Notes under the pieces: model-generated
Databases searched by the model: none
What the model saw: the letters and a program-made list of their open reading frames with translations, nothing else
What the model was told of the DNA's origin: nothing
In this document: positions 36,801 to 45,125 of the stretch, in pieces
How the letters are laid out: the number at the start of each line of letters is the position of its first letter
How positions within the stretch are numbered: the first letter of the stretch is position 1
Position numbers and translations under genes: made by a program
NCBI RefSeq assembly: GCF_023822005.2
Contig: NZ_CP098806.1
Coordinates: forward strand, 5,206,501 to 5,270,500
DNA: 64,000 bases
Direction of reading: 5' to 3'
Origin: Dyadobacter fanqingshengii
Lineage (GTDB): Bacteria; Bacteroidota; Bacteroidia; Cytophagales; Spirosomataceae

Positions 36801-36954
36801 CGATCCACAAAAACCCCGTATCGTCTTTGTAAAGGCAGCGCACCTGTTTTGCGCTCAGGCCATCCTGCCATTTGATATTTTGAAAGATTGTCTGCCCAAA
36901 AAGCATTGCGGGGATCAACCAGAAAGCAAATAAGAACGCAAATCTCTGACGCAT
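33862..36954 (-). CDS. Propeller-sensor histidine kinase (HTCS-like, LytS-type kinase)
   Basis: 1030 residues: signal peptide, then about 680 residues of two-component-propeller repeats (CLYKDDTGFLWIGTNNGLNR, DHVGRLWIGTSNRI, DSKGDVWYGCDD and others), a Y_Y_Y domain (FITFQYASLSHRDIP through PGKYLFKVRS), one transmembrane helix (WFRLLCLILAGVAVYFTY), and a His_kinase core with LRAQMNPHFIFNCLNSIQ and the ATP-site LQPYVENALWHGL. Bacteroidota use this sensor type for polysaccharide or cell-envelope cues. Unlike classical hybrid HTCS proteins the regulator is a separate LytTR protein directly downstream. Confidence 0.95.
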   Translation of the reverse strand: MRQRFAFLFAFWLIPAMLFGQTIFQNIKWQDGLSAKQVRCLYKDDTGFLWIGTNNGLNRYDGAVVKQYKHGTKQKNLLINAIQPLGKGDTLVLGLLNGIMLFNASSGSFLKDSRFSALEKETVITIKTDHVGRLWIGTSNRIYIYEKGKVRPLSAIVPAAASIFSQSDYFLSGMVWDTTRNGFWIVGSKPFFIDTRKKAIYHKDNNVLRSPIFEQKYVNALAVDSKGDVWYGCDDNLTLNYWNAKTGSVQSFYELDGKKISDGINLLFIDHKDRLWISTWLFAAFIKERGQKIKKIEYDQNLSYCIGYGHFRDAITDKEGNVWLGTINGVSKSQSQYPLQAIYQLPNFKFFLETGFAHANSITVDKNLVMACKEDGIVAYHTDNRTYQRYIVTEEDLRRNRFVMCTKAKDAWWFVGNDGVHVLRNGSDKLVRFEDIKKDTPNRYANFAFTDHKGNVWFQILEDAIYRHDPVTKKTTRYDGTDSRFGLFAFKSCPSSIQLSNKDILFSLPGSGLLRFDYQKEHFSILPNKEFADVQVLKLAEDKKGDIWAAVSGKGLVKINRNGTPLDSIDSRTGLFYDYLSSIAIDSRGAVWGASREGLMFFNPDTRAVTKVEIDLGKTLQDYYNNLTFANGKIYAVMLDHILLIDPFSFAGMPVKQPPFITSIKVFGQEKLGFEKEGVLELAPNEDFITFQYASLSHRDIPALQYSYQLESVDENWVNAGRAITATYTNLMPGKYLFKVRSTDEFGRWMTKIQKLQVIVRPNWWQTWWFRLLCLILAGVAVYFTYQAYRQRKQQNAQSEHKELMLLKISKMLAESQLMALRAQMNPHFIFNCLNSIQECIVTGKYAQASTYLNKFSKLFRMVLRNSGKDLISVSQERQVLELYLELELMRFEESFTYEIIVDPALEDDNVALPSMLLQPYVENALWHGLLHKDGERKLLIEFRLVNEDIFLCRIQDNGIGIKKSFELKAESVKYKQHESQGLSITKDRIDLLNKQGNHALLTITDLYDENGAAGGTLIEIELSTYLNNV

Positions 36955-37007
36955 GCTTAAATGGATTATTTCATTAAAAGAAGATCGAAACGTTGTGAAG
37001 TGGTTGA

Positions 37008-37100
37008 TTAACGATGGTTGGTATACTTAACGTTTGCCGTTAAATAGCCCAGATCGACCGTTCCCTCTTTGGTTTTGACTTTGTAACCTTGGAAAGCCAA
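37008..37100 (-). pseudogene. Possible gene remnant or very small protein
   Basis: A minus-strand frame reads as protein for 30 codons (AFQGYKVKTKEGTVDLGYLT and NVKYTNHR, stop at 37008). It has a TTG but no ATG, and an in-frame stop lies about 27 codons upstream. It may be the C-terminal remnant of a lost gene or a true micro-protein. No family is recognised. Confidence 0.2.
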
Positions 37101-37166
37101 CTTTAATACTGAAAGTAAGGCAATTAGCCGTGAAAAATAATGAAACTATCCTAATCAACGTTCGTC

Positions 37167-37919
37167 ATGATCAACATTAGTGCCCTGGCTTCCCGCATCA
37201 CCAACAACACAAAATTTAAGAATGCACTTTCCAGGGAACCGGGATACTACGTCAGAAAGAATAAGGTGTACTACTGCGGAAGCCTGGCAAGCCCCACATT
37301 TGATCTGGTTGCAGGTGCTGATGTCAGATCATTTCAAACATTGCAAAACAATTTTTCCAAGCTGCCGTCAATCAGGCAATACGCGATCGATGAAAAGTTT
37401 GTTTATTATAAAGGCAAGACCATTCCAGGCGCTGATCCATCTTCATTTGTTGTGCTTGGCTATGCCTGGGGCAAAGATTGCAATCACATTTACACAGCTT
37501 ATAAAATCGTTTCAAACGATCCCGATCACTTTGTTAAAATAGACAGGCATTTGTCAAAAGACAGCAAATGTATCTACTATGCTGATCGGGTTATTTCTTA
37601 TGATGCTCCTCACTTTCAATTACTTGCCAAGGTTGACGGCCTTACATATTTCAAAGACCGGCATAGCATTTTTGTTAATGGTATCCGGGTTAAAGAGCCG
37701 GATGTGCGATCCTTCGAGCCTCTGCGGCATGGTTATTCCAGAGACGCCGATCATGTTTACTTAATGGGGCCTGCTTCTTTCAAAATAATGGAAGGTGCCG
37801 ATCCGGAAAGTTTTCAGGTGATCAATCAGTATTACAGCCTCGATCAGAACCACGTATACTGGCGTGGTGCCCGGCTCATCGACTGCGAGCCATCCACTTA
37901 TGAAGCATTAAATTGCTAA
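37167..37919 (+). CDS. DKNYY-repeat protein
   Basis: 250 residues made of repeats of about 25 residues with the pattern D-x-x-x-V-Y-Y-x-G-x-x-(I/L)-x-x-A/D-P-x-S-F: YYVRKNKVYYCGS, EKFVYYKGKTIPGADPSSF, SKCIYYADRVISYDAPHF, RDADHVYLMGPA and QNHVYWRGARLIDCEPST. This is the DKNYY family of predicted surface or cytoplasmic repeat proteins with no known function. No signal peptide is visible. It stands alone. Confidence 0.85.
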   Translation: MINISALASRITNNTKFKNALSREPGYYVRKNKVYYCGSLASPTFDLVAGADVRSFQTLQNNFSKLPSIRQYAIDEKFVYYKGKTIPGADPSSFVVLGYAWGKDCNHIYTAYKIVSNDPDHFVKIDRHLSKDSKCIYYADRVISYDAPHFQLLAKVDGLTYFKDRHSIFVNGIRVKEPDVRSFEPLRHGYSRDADHVYLMGPASFKIMEGADPESFQVINQYYSLDQNHVYWRGARLIDCEPSTYEALNC

Positions 37920-37979
37920 GTAACTTTTTGCCCTTACTGACTTGTATATGAATACAATTCAGATCTAAACTCTTGACAA

Positions 37980-39269
37980 ATGTTGGCTTGCACGCATGCA
38001 AAGAACGCCGGACGCGTTGCTGGATTTCTGTGTTCCCTGCTGTTTTTATTTTCTCCTTATTTTTCCAATGCCCAGGATATTGAACTCCTGCTGAAAGGCG
38101 GGCATGTCATTGATCCCAAAAACAACATTGACGCAGTGATGGACGTCGCCATCGCCGGTGGAAAGATCGTCCGGGTAGCCAGCAACATTGCTGCATCCGA
38201 AGCCAAAAAGACGGTAGACGTGAAAGGCTATTACGTCACACCCGGCCTTATTGATATGCATGCGCACGTTTTCGCAGGCACGGTGCCCGACGCCTACATT
38301 GCCAACGCATCCACCAGTCTTCCACCCGACGGCTTCACTTTTCGGGCCGGAATCACCACAGTCGTGGATGCAGGATCATCGGGTTGGCGCAACTTCCGGA
38401 CATTTAAAGCACAGACGATCGACAAGGCGCAAACACGCGTTTTGGCATTGCTCAACATTGTAGGCACAGGCATGGCGAGCCGTTACGAAGAGCAGGATCT
38501 TTCGGATATGAACCCGGTGATGGTCGCCAATATGATCCAAAGGCTTTTTCCCAAGATTATCGTCGGTGTAAAAGCCGCGCATTTCTGGGGCGACTATGCG
38601 CAGGTAAAAGCCGCGGTTGAGGCTGGAAAGCTGGCTAATGTGCCGGTTATGGTTGATTTTGGTGAACATCAGCCGCCCTTGTCTATTGAAAAATTATTCA
38701 AAGAATATCTTCGTCCGGGCGACATTTTTACGCACACGTATTCGCATGGGCCTGCAAACCGGGAAACGGTTGTGGATGAAAATGGGAAAGTAAAACCATT
38801 TGTTTTCGAAGCACAGAAAAACGGCTTGATTTTCGATGTGGGTCACGGCGGCGGCGCATTCGCGTGGCGGCAGGCAATTCCGGCCATGCAGCAAGGATTT
38901 AAACCCAACGTGATCAGCACAGACTTGCATACCGATAGCATGAACGGCGGCATGAAAGGCCTGGACAATGTAATTTCCAAATTTCTCAACATGGGCATGA
39001 CGCTCCCGGATGCCATCCTGCGCGCTACATGGAACCCCGCACAAGTGATCAAGCGACCGGATCTTGGAACATTATCAGTAGGTTCTGAGGCTGATATCGC
39101 AGTTTTTAATTTGAAAAAGGGCGATTTTGGTTTTTTAGACACGCGAAAACTGAAACTGAAAGGCGATAAGAAACTGGAAGCGGAGCTCACCATTCGTGCC
39201 GGGAAAATTGTTTGGGACCTGAACGGGATCAGCGCTGCGGGTTGGGAGTCGGAAATGACGGCTAAATAA
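37980..39269 (+). CDS. Exported amidohydrolase/deacetylase metallohydrolase
   Basis: 429 residues with a signal peptide ending near FSNAQ (32). It is an amidohydrolase-superfamily barrel: HxH H94/H96 in DMHAHVFAG, bridging lysine K198 in GVKAAHFWG, H230 in DFGEHQPP, H252 in THTYSHG and D315 in STDLHTD. These residues build the two-metal site of dihydroorotase-like hydrolases. The family is annotated as amidohydrolase/deacetylase; the substrate (an N-acyl amino acid or cyclic amide) is uncertain. The next gene is a diverged paralogue, followed by a sorbosone-dehydrogenase-like gene, with gaps of only 2-30 bp, so the three form one operon. Confidence 0.9.
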   Translation: MLACTHAKNAGRVAGFLCSLLFLFSPYFSNAQDIELLLKGGHVIDPKNNIDAVMDVAIAGGKIVRVASNIAASEAKKTVDVKGYYVTPGLIDMHAHVFAGTVPDAYIANASTSLPPDGFTFRAGITTVVDAGSSGWRNFRTFKAQTIDKAQTRVLALLNIVGTGMASRYEEQDLSDMNPVMVANMIQRLFPKIIVGVKAAHFWGDYAQVKAAVEAGKLANVPVMVDFGEHQPPLSIEKLFKEYLRPGDIFTHTYSHGPANRETVVDENGKVKPFVFEAQKNGLIFDVGHGGGAFAWRQAIPAMQQGFKPNVISTDLHTDSMNGGMKGLDNVISKFLNMGMTLPDAILRATWNPAQVIKRPDLGTLSVGSEADIAVFNLKKGDFGFLDTRKLKLKGDKKLEAELTIRAGKIVWDLNGISAAGWESEMTAK

Positions 39270-39301
39270 TAATGGCAATGTATTCAACGAACATTGATAG
39301 C

Positions 39302-40534
39302 ATGATAAATGCCTGCAAAATTCATTTTTGCCTGCTGATTCTGCTTGTTTTCGGCGGCAATGTTTTTGGTCAGAAATATGATCTGCTCATTAAAGGCGGC
39401 CATGTTATTGATCCTGCGAATGGCATTGATAAAATAATGGACATTGCTGTTAATAAAGGCATTATCGCAAAGGTTGCGGTCAAAATCAATGAGCCTGCTG
39501 AAAAAATAATTGAGGCGAAAGGGTTGTATGTGACGCCTGGTTTTATTGATATGCACACGCACGTTTTTGTGGGCCCCAATGCCGGACTTTTTGCCGACGG
39601 CGTAAACAGCGTTTCTCCCGATGATTTTACGTTTCGTTCCGGTGTAACCACGGTTGTTGACGCAGGAACTTCCGGCTGGCGTAGTTTTCCTTTGTTTAAA
39701 AAACAGGTGATTGATCAGTCTAAAACAAGGATTTTGGCTTTCATCAACATTTCAGGAGACGGCATGACGGGTGCGGAACATGAGCAAAATATCGCCGATA
39801 TGGTCCCGGATTCCGCTTTAAGCATCATCAACCAACATGCTGAAACGATCGTCGGCGTGAAGATAGGACATTATAACGGAACGGACTGGACCCCTTATGA
39901 CAATGCAATAAAATTGGCGAGACAGGTCGAAAAGCCACTTTTTGTGGAATGTCACTTGCCTCAATATTCCTTGCAGGATCAGCTTGCTAAACTCAGCGCG
40001 GGCGATATGATCACGCATACTTATGAAAACATTAAAGAGCGGATGCCCATCATTGGCGAAGATGGAAAGGTGCGCCCATTTGTCCTGGAAGCAAAGAAAC
40101 GGGGCATTTTGTTTGATTTAGGACATGGCGGCGCGGGCTTTTGGTTTGATCAGGCTGCACCTGCGGTGAAGCAGGGATTTGCACCCAATTCGTTTGGAAC
40201 CGATCTGCACCGTTTCAGCATGAATTCGGCCATGAAGGATATGACGAATGTGATGTCCAAATTCATGGCGTTGGGTCTATCGCTTAATGATGTGGTGCAA
40301 ATCGCCACCTGGAATGCTGCTATGGCTATTAAACATGAGGAATTGGGAAATCTGAAAGCAGGCAATGTGGCCGATCTGGCCATTTTCAAAGTAAGCGAAG
40401 GCACATTCGGCTTTACCGATTCAGGGGGAAAAACGATATCAGGTTCCAAAAAGCTGGAAATGGAGATGACAGTGAGGGACGGAAAAATTGTGTGGGATTT
40501 AAATGGTTTGGGCGCTAAAAAAGTAGATTTTTAA
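39302..40534 (+). CDS. Exported amidohydrolase metallohydrolase (paralogue)
   Basis: 410 residues from the ATG at 39302, which gives the signal peptide MINACKIHFCLLILLVFGG; the ATG at 39272 would add 10 residues. The same metal ligands as in the preceding gene are visible: DMHTHVFVG, bridging lysine in VGVKIGHYNG, the histidine in VECHLPQ, THTYEN and GTDLHRFSMN. The two proteins are alike over their full length and are a tandem duplication. Both are exported, unusual for dihydroorotase-like enzymes. Confidence 0.9.
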   Translation: MINACKIHFCLLILLVFGGNVFGQKYDLLIKGGHVIDPANGIDKIMDIAVNKGIIAKVAVKINEPAEKIIEAKGLYVTPGFIDMHTHVFVGPNAGLFADGVNSVSPDDFTFRSGVTTVVDAGTSGWRSFPLFKKQVIDQSKTRILAFINISGDGMTGAEHEQNIADMVPDSALSIINQHAETIVGVKIGHYNGTDWTPYDNAIKLARQVEKPLFVECHLPQYSLQDQLAKLSAGDMITHTYENIKERMPIIGEDGKVRPFVLEAKKRGILFDLGHGGAGFWFDQAAPAVKQGFAPNSFGTDLHRFSMNSAMKDMTNVMSKFMALGLSLNDVVQIATWNAAMAIKHEELGNLKAGNVADLAIFKVSEGTFGFTDSGGKTISGSKKLEMEMTVRDGKIVWDLNGLGAKKVDF

Positions 40535-40536
40535 TC

Positions 40537-42303
40537 ATGATGAGATCCTTTTTTTATAAACAAAAATGGAGGCTTACGCAGCGCTATCTTTGCTTCGGCC
40601 TCATAGTAATGCTTTTCTCAGGCGCACAAAAACAGGATCTGCTTCCCAAAGGCGACCCGGACAATGGCGGTCTGGCAACGCCGGAAGGTTTCGAAACGCT
40701 TGTTGTTGCCGATAGCACCGGACTTGCACGGCATATCGTGGTAAATGAGAATGGCGACATATATATAAAGCTGCGCTATTTTGGAAAAGGTCAGCAGGGC
40801 GGGACCGTGGCGCTCAGGGACACAAATCGCGACGGGAAAGCCGACATAATCAAGAATTTTGGCAACTATCCCGACCAAAGCAGCCTCGCTAACGGCATTA
40901 CGATCCGCAACGGATATTTGTATTTCAGTTCTTCATTGTTTGTTTACCGCAGCAAACTGATCCCCGGCCAGCTTTTGCCTGACAGCACCGTGGAGGTTAT
41001 TTTAAAAGATGATCACGAGCACGGCACGCACTGGCACATTACCAAACCCATGGCTTTCGATGACAAAGGCAACATGTATGTCCCGTTCGGTGCGCCTTCG
41101 GATGCTTGCCAGGATATGCTCAACTTACCGGGCGGCAAGCCGGGAAGGAGTGGTTTAAATCCTTGCCCGGATCTTGAAAAACATGGTGGAATATGGAAAT
41201 TCAGTGCAGATAAGCTCAATCAAACACAGGCGGACGGCAGCCTTTTTGCGACTGGTTTGCGGAGCATCCTGGGAATGCGCTGGAATTATGCAGAACAGAA
41301 CCTGTATGCAGTGGTGCATGGCCGCGATAATTTGCGGCGGCTGTTCCCTGACATTTATTCCTCGTGGCAAAGTGCCGTCTTACCAGCCGAGGAATTTGTA
41401 AAAGTCACACAAGGAACCAATCTGGGCTGGCCTTACTATTACTTTGACCAAATGAAGGGTAAGAAAATTTTGAACCCGGAATACGGCGGCGATGGAAAAA
41501 AAGAAGCAGAAGGGGCCAAATACCAAAATCCGATCATTGGTTTTCCCGGACATTGGGCACCCAACGACATGCTGTTTTATACCGGAAACCAATTTCCCGA
41601 ACGCTATAAAAACGGTGCATTTATCGCTTTCCACGGCTCCACAAACCGCGCGCCCTATCCGCAGGCTGGTTATTTCGTTTGCTTCGTGCCTTGGGTGAAT
41701 GGTAAATTCTCGGAGAAATGGGAAGTTTTTGCGGATGGTTTCGCAGGCATGGATCCGATTATTAATGTGAGCGACGCCAAAGCACGGCCTATGGGGCTGG
41801 CACAAGGACCGGACGGTTCCCTTTACATTTCAGATTCGAAGAAAGGAAAGATCTGGCGGGTGATGTTCAAGGGCAATAAGCAATCATTTGGGGCATCGCA
41901 ACTGGCTGCCATGGAAAAGCACAAGTTGCTGGGAAATATCAGGACGCCGGATGTGGTGAAGGACAATCTGGATAAGGATACAAAACTGGCCGGAGAAAAA
42001 ATTTACAGCACTTATTGCACGCCTTGTCACCAATCCAACGGCCTAGGCGATGGCAGCCGCTTTCCACCACTGGTAAATTCGGAATGGGTTACGGAGGATA
42101 AAAGGAAGCTCATTCAGGCCGTAGCCAATGGTTTGGAAGGCCCAATAGAAGTGTTAGGGAAGCCTTATAATGATCTGATGCCTAAACACGATTTCATTAC
42201 GCCGGAGGAAATGGCGCAGCTGCTGACTTATGTAAGGCAGCAATTCGGGAATATGCCGGACAGGGTTTCGGTGGAGGAAGTTAACCGGGTTTTGAAAAAA
42301 TGA
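40537..42303 (+). CDS. Sorbosone-dehydrogenase-like propeller with cytochrome c domain
   Basis: 588 residues, 2 bp after the second amidohydrolase. A hydrophobic N-terminus (about 18-30) is a signal peptide. Residues about 40-450 are a PQQ-type beta-propeller of the glucose/L-sorbosone dehydrogenase superfamily (TGLRSILGMRWNYAEQNLY, GTNLGWPYYYFD, AQGPDGSLYISD). The C-terminus is a cytochrome c with CTPCH (494-498) and a candidate axial methionine in NDLMPKH (M548). It would oxidise a sugar or other polyol in the periplasm and pass electrons to the respiratory chain. Joined to the two hydrolases it suggests stepwise breakdown of one exported substrate. Confidence 0.88.
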   Translation: MMRSFFYKQKWRLTQRYLCFGLIVMLFSGAQKQDLLPKGDPDNGGLATPEGFETLVVADSTGLARHIVVNENGDIYIKLRYFGKGQQGGTVALRDTNRDGKADIIKNFGNYPDQSSLANGITIRNGYLYFSSSLFVYRSKLIPGQLLPDSTVEVILKDDHEHGTHWHITKPMAFDDKGNMYVPFGAPSDACQDMLNLPGGKPGRSGLNPCPDLEKHGGIWKFSADKLNQTQADGSLFATGLRSILGMRWNYAEQNLYAVVHGRDNLRRLFPDIYSSWQSAVLPAEEFVKVTQGTNLGWPYYYFDQMKGKKILNPEYGGDGKKEAEGAKYQNPIIGFPGHWAPNDMLFYTGNQFPERYKNGAFIAFHGSTNRAPYPQAGYFVCFVPWVNGKFSEKWEVFADGFAGMDPIINVSDAKARPMGLAQGPDGSLYISDSKKGKIWRVMFKGNKQSFGASQLAAMEKHKLLGNIRTPDVVKDNLDKDTKLAGEKIYSTYCTPCHQSNGLGDGSRFPPLVNSEWVTEDKRKLIQAVANGLEGPIEVLGKPYNDLMPKHDFITPEEMAQLLTYVRQQFGNMPDRVSVEEVNRVLKK

Positions 42304-42314
42304 TTTGAATTACA

Positions 42315-42350
42315 TTAAACAAAGCACCGGACGATCAACATCCGGCGCTT
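42315..42350 (-). terminator. Hairpin terminator of the T9SS cargo gene
   Basis: Read on the minus strand, AAGCGCCGGA and TCCGGTGCTT pair as a 10-bp stem with one G-T pair around a 9-nt loop and are followed by TTTGTTTAA. It lies 22 bp after the stop of the minus-strand gene at 42373. On the plus strand the same stem has a mismatch and no T-run after it. Confidence 0.65.
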
Positions 42351-42372
42351 GGTATGTATCGTGTAAAACCTT

Positions 42373-43800
42373 TTAAGGGATCAACACTTTTTTTGTTTGC
42401 CGTGGATTGTTACGGAGATGAAGCAGGTATAGCCCGCTTGAAATGCTGCCCTGCGGTTTAAGGATAAATGTATTTCCTGTTTTTGACAGTGAAAATGCAA
42501 CTTTCCTGCCCCGAATGTCATGCAGCATGATGTTCTCCGAATTTTCATTTTTCAAAATAAACCGCACTTCACGGTTAATAACGGGATTGCCCAGAAGCTC
42601 AAAGGCGATGCTATTGCCATGGTTGGCAACCACGACGATGGTGGAATGTTCCATACTTCCATCCAGATCGACCATTTTCAGACGGTAATAGTTATTTCCC
42701 TGCAATGGAGCCTCATCCCGAAAGCCATAATGCTGCGTAACATCAGTGGTTCCTTTTGACTGGATGCGGCCCAGGTTAACAAATTCCACCGCATCGCCGC
42801 TGCGTTCAACCTGAAAATAACTGCTTTCCAACTCTTCCGTCGTGATCCACGAAAGCGCTACAGCATTGTCCAGCAGGTCACCTTTGAATTTGGCCAGTTT
42901 CACAGGCATGGTTACCGAGCAATTATTAATGATTTCAAATACAATAGGGTCAGACAATGTGGGCGAGGTGAGCACCACCCAGATGGATCTTTTGCTTTCC
43001 ATGGGATCATAGGGATAAGCAACGTCCATTTTGGTGATTGGAAGCGATGAGGATAGCGTAATTGTGCTTTCGGAAATAAATTCGTCGCCCGGACCAAAAG
43101 TCGTGTGGCCGCTGGTTAACACGCCGTCATCAAGATAGAGTTTGTACGTAACCTCAAATGCGGTTGGGTTGGCCGTAGTAATGCTGAGATCATAGGTTCT
43201 AGGCCCGTTCGGCTCATTGCAATTAATTTCGCCAGTGATTGCAGGATCTTTGATCGTCAGTGGCACGCAGGTTGCAACACAGTGGACAGGAGGATGTTTG
43301 TCGGCTTCGGCCTGTGTTGACCAGATGTCGCTTTTCAATTTTGGAAGGTCCCCGCAGGCTCCCGGGACAATGAGTTGAATGTTGCTGATCGTAATCTTCG
43401 CTAATTTCCCGCCAAGATCTTCCTCCACAATGAATAAACCGGCGAAAAGCGGCGTGACGTTTTCCTCGTCCGGGCCGTAATTGGGAAGCAGAGAAGCTGT
43501 GCCGTCCGTATTGATGGCTATCGTTCCCAGTGCATCAACCAGGTCGTCGCCGTCCGGCGCTTTTTTGTATTCAAGAGCTGGATAGTCGGCTGCAGTCCAC
43601 AAATGTACATAGGTATACTTGTTTCCCTTGTTTCTATCAATTGTAAATGAGACGGTTACATGTACAGTGCAATTTGGGTCCGAGTCCGAAACACTGATTA
43701 ATTCAACTGTCGGATCGAGGATTGTGCATTGTGCCTGGGAGCGCAAACTGATGGACAGACCGACCACGATCATCCATAGGATAGGGTAGAAAGTTTTCAC
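42373..43800 (-). CDS. Secreted protein with T9SS C-terminal sorting domain
   Basis: 475 residues. A signal peptide ends near LRSQAQ (24). The last about 75 residues are a type A T9SS sorting domain (FELLGNPVINREVRFILKNE, LHDIRGRKVAF, SSGLYLLHLRN, ending KKVLIP), preceded by a beta-sandwich with ALSWITTEELESSYFQVERS as in many gliding-bacteria surface proteins. The first about 300 residues contain paired cysteines but no recognised domain. The protein should be carried across the outer membrane by the type IX system. Monocistronic with its own terminator. Confidence 0.88.
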   Translation of the reverse strand: MKTFYPILWMIVVGLSISLRSQAQCTILDPTVELISVSDSDPNCTVHVTVSFTIDRNKGNKYTYVHLWTAADYPALEYKKAPDGDDLVDALGTIAINTDGTASLLPNYGPDEENVTPLFAGLFIVEEDLGGKLAKITISNIQLIVPGACGDLPKLKSDIWSTQAEADKHPPVHCVATCVPLTIKDPAITGEINCNEPNGPRTYDLSITTANPTAFEVTYKLYLDDGVLTSGHTTFGPGDEFISESTITLSSSLPITKMDVAYPYDPMESKRSIWVVLTSPTLSDPIVFEIINNCSVTMPVKLAKFKGDLLDNAVALSWITTEELESSYFQVERSGDAVEFVNLGRIQSKGTTDVTQHYGFRDEAPLQGNNYYRLKMVDLDGSMEHSTIVVVANHGNSIAFELLGNPVINREVRFILKNENSENIMLHDIRGRKVAFSLSKTGNTFILKPQGSISSGLYLLHLRNNPRQTKKVLIP

Positions 43801-44219
43801 GATGAGGAACGTTTTTTAAGTGTAAATGATAAATTAATATACCATCATTCATCTTAAAAAAATTAAATCCTCCGGCGCTTTTAAACTTGTTTTATAGGAT
43901 TGTAAAAGAAAAGTTTACTTTTTCAAACTATATCTATAATCCAATTTTATCTATTTATAATCTTGTAGAAATAGTGTCGGGATTAGAAGTCAATATAAAT
44001 GTATTCGATTGATTATAAGTATTTTGAGAGTAGAAATCGCTCTTAAAGTTCGTCATTCCGGGTGATTCATCCAAAGTTGAGTTACTTATTTTAGAAACTA
44101 ATTTTAAGTAACCCATAATAACAAATGTCGAATAGGAATAGTTATATTTTATTCCAATATTGCAATCGTTGTTCTGTGCTATTTTGTTCTTGGATTTTCG
44201 GGGAAGTGTCACCGTAATT
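43801..44219. other. AT-rich intergenic region
   Basis: Clearly more AT-rich than its flanks. It separates the T9SS cargo gene from the nitrilase operon. Apart from the doubtful small frame 43955-44212 I see no gene, hairpin or repeat. Confidence 0.5.
43955..44212 (-). CDS. Doubtful small open frame, 85 residues
   Basis: The frame starts with ATG and is composed mostly of N, S, T, Y and K, as expected of random AT-rich DNA but also of some secreted proteins. No signal peptide, helix pattern or family is visible. It ends 7 bp outside the nitrilase gene on the same strand. Listed because nothing else explains the stretch; more likely not a gene. Confidence 0.2.
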   Translation of the reverse strand: MTLPRKSKNKIAQNNDCNIGIKYNYSYSTFVIMGYLKLVSKISNSTLDESPGMTNFKSDFYSQNTYNQSNTFILTSNPDTISTRL

Positions 44220-45125
44220 CTAAACCAATGTATGTTGAATGCTTAACTTCTCACCAGACCATTCCATGCTGACCTTTCGTTGGTCACTGAAATTGAAAAC
44301 GTGCCCATCGCGCCTTACTTCCCCAATTTTAGTGAAATCCAACTCCTGAATCAGCCAGCCTTCCTGTTGAGGTGATTTAATTGCGATAATGCCTTCTTCC
44401 GGTAAGTCCTTGTCGGGAGTTGAGTAAAAGGCCGCATACCCGTAGTTAATGTCCACCGCTGGTGACCATTCTGCATTGCCAACAGTTTGAGAAACAGTCA
44501 CATAAACCTGATTTTCCAATGCCCGCGCCCGTGCGCCCACATGCACGCGTGTAGCGCCACGAATTGTTTCTGTACAGCTTGGGGCCAGAATTAATGAGGC
44601 GCCAGCATTGCAAAGTGATTGCGATCCCAATGCAAATTCCACGTCATAACAGATCTGAATGCCAAATTTCCCCCAGGATGCTTCAAAAACGGTTAATACT
44701 TTTGGCGCGCTCTGAATTCCCCAATCTTCATTTTCGAAGCGTGTCATGAAAAACTTGTCCTGATATCCTGCAAGGCCTTTTTTGGAAAAAACAAAAACCC
44801 GGTTTAAATGTTGGCCATCTTCAATAACGGGCAGGCTGGGCGCGACAATAATAACGTTGTGTTGCACGGCAAGTTCCGCAAAAACATCGCAAAATGACTC
44901 CTTAAAATTGTCCATAGCCGCAACTTGGAGCAGGATATCACTTTTAATATCAGGAGATAAGATGCTTACCAGCTCCATTGCCCCATATTCAGGGAAAAGC
45001 AAGAGTTCAGCGCCTTTCGCCGCGGCATCGCTCACCCAGTTTTCAATGTGCTTTTGCCAGGCAGCAAAATCTGCATGTTCGGTAATGGGATATTGAGCGG
45101 AAGCGATTGTAACAAACATAAGCAA
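44220..45125 (-). CDS. Carbon-nitrogen hydrolase (nitrilase superfamily)
   Basis: 301 residues with the full catalytic triad: E46 in LLFPEYGAME, K124 in GYQDKFFMTR and C159 in GIQICYDVEF. This fold hydrolyses nitriles, amides or carbamoyl groups; the specific substrate is unknown. It starts at the base directly after the stop of the GNAT gene, and that gene overlaps the NTF2-like gene, so the three are co-translated. Nitrilase-family members fused to or paired with RimI-type acetyltransferases are known (the branch 12 type), which supports a joint function in amide or acyl-amine metabolism. Confidence 0.92.
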   Translation of the reverse strand: MLMFVTIASAQYPITEHADFAAWQKHIENWVSDAAAKGAELLLFPEYGAMELVSILSPDIKSDILLQVAAMDNFKESFCDVFAELAVQHNVIIVAPSLPVIEDGQHLNRVFVFSKKGLAGYQDKFFMTRFENEDWGIQSAPKVLTVFEASWGKFGIQICYDVEFALGSQSLCNAGASLILAPSCTETIRGATRVHVGARARALENQVYVTVSQTVGNAEWSPAVDINYGYAAFYSTPDKDLPEEGIIAIKSPQQEGWLIQELDFTKIGEVRRDGHVFNFSDQRKVSMEWSGEKLSIQHTLV

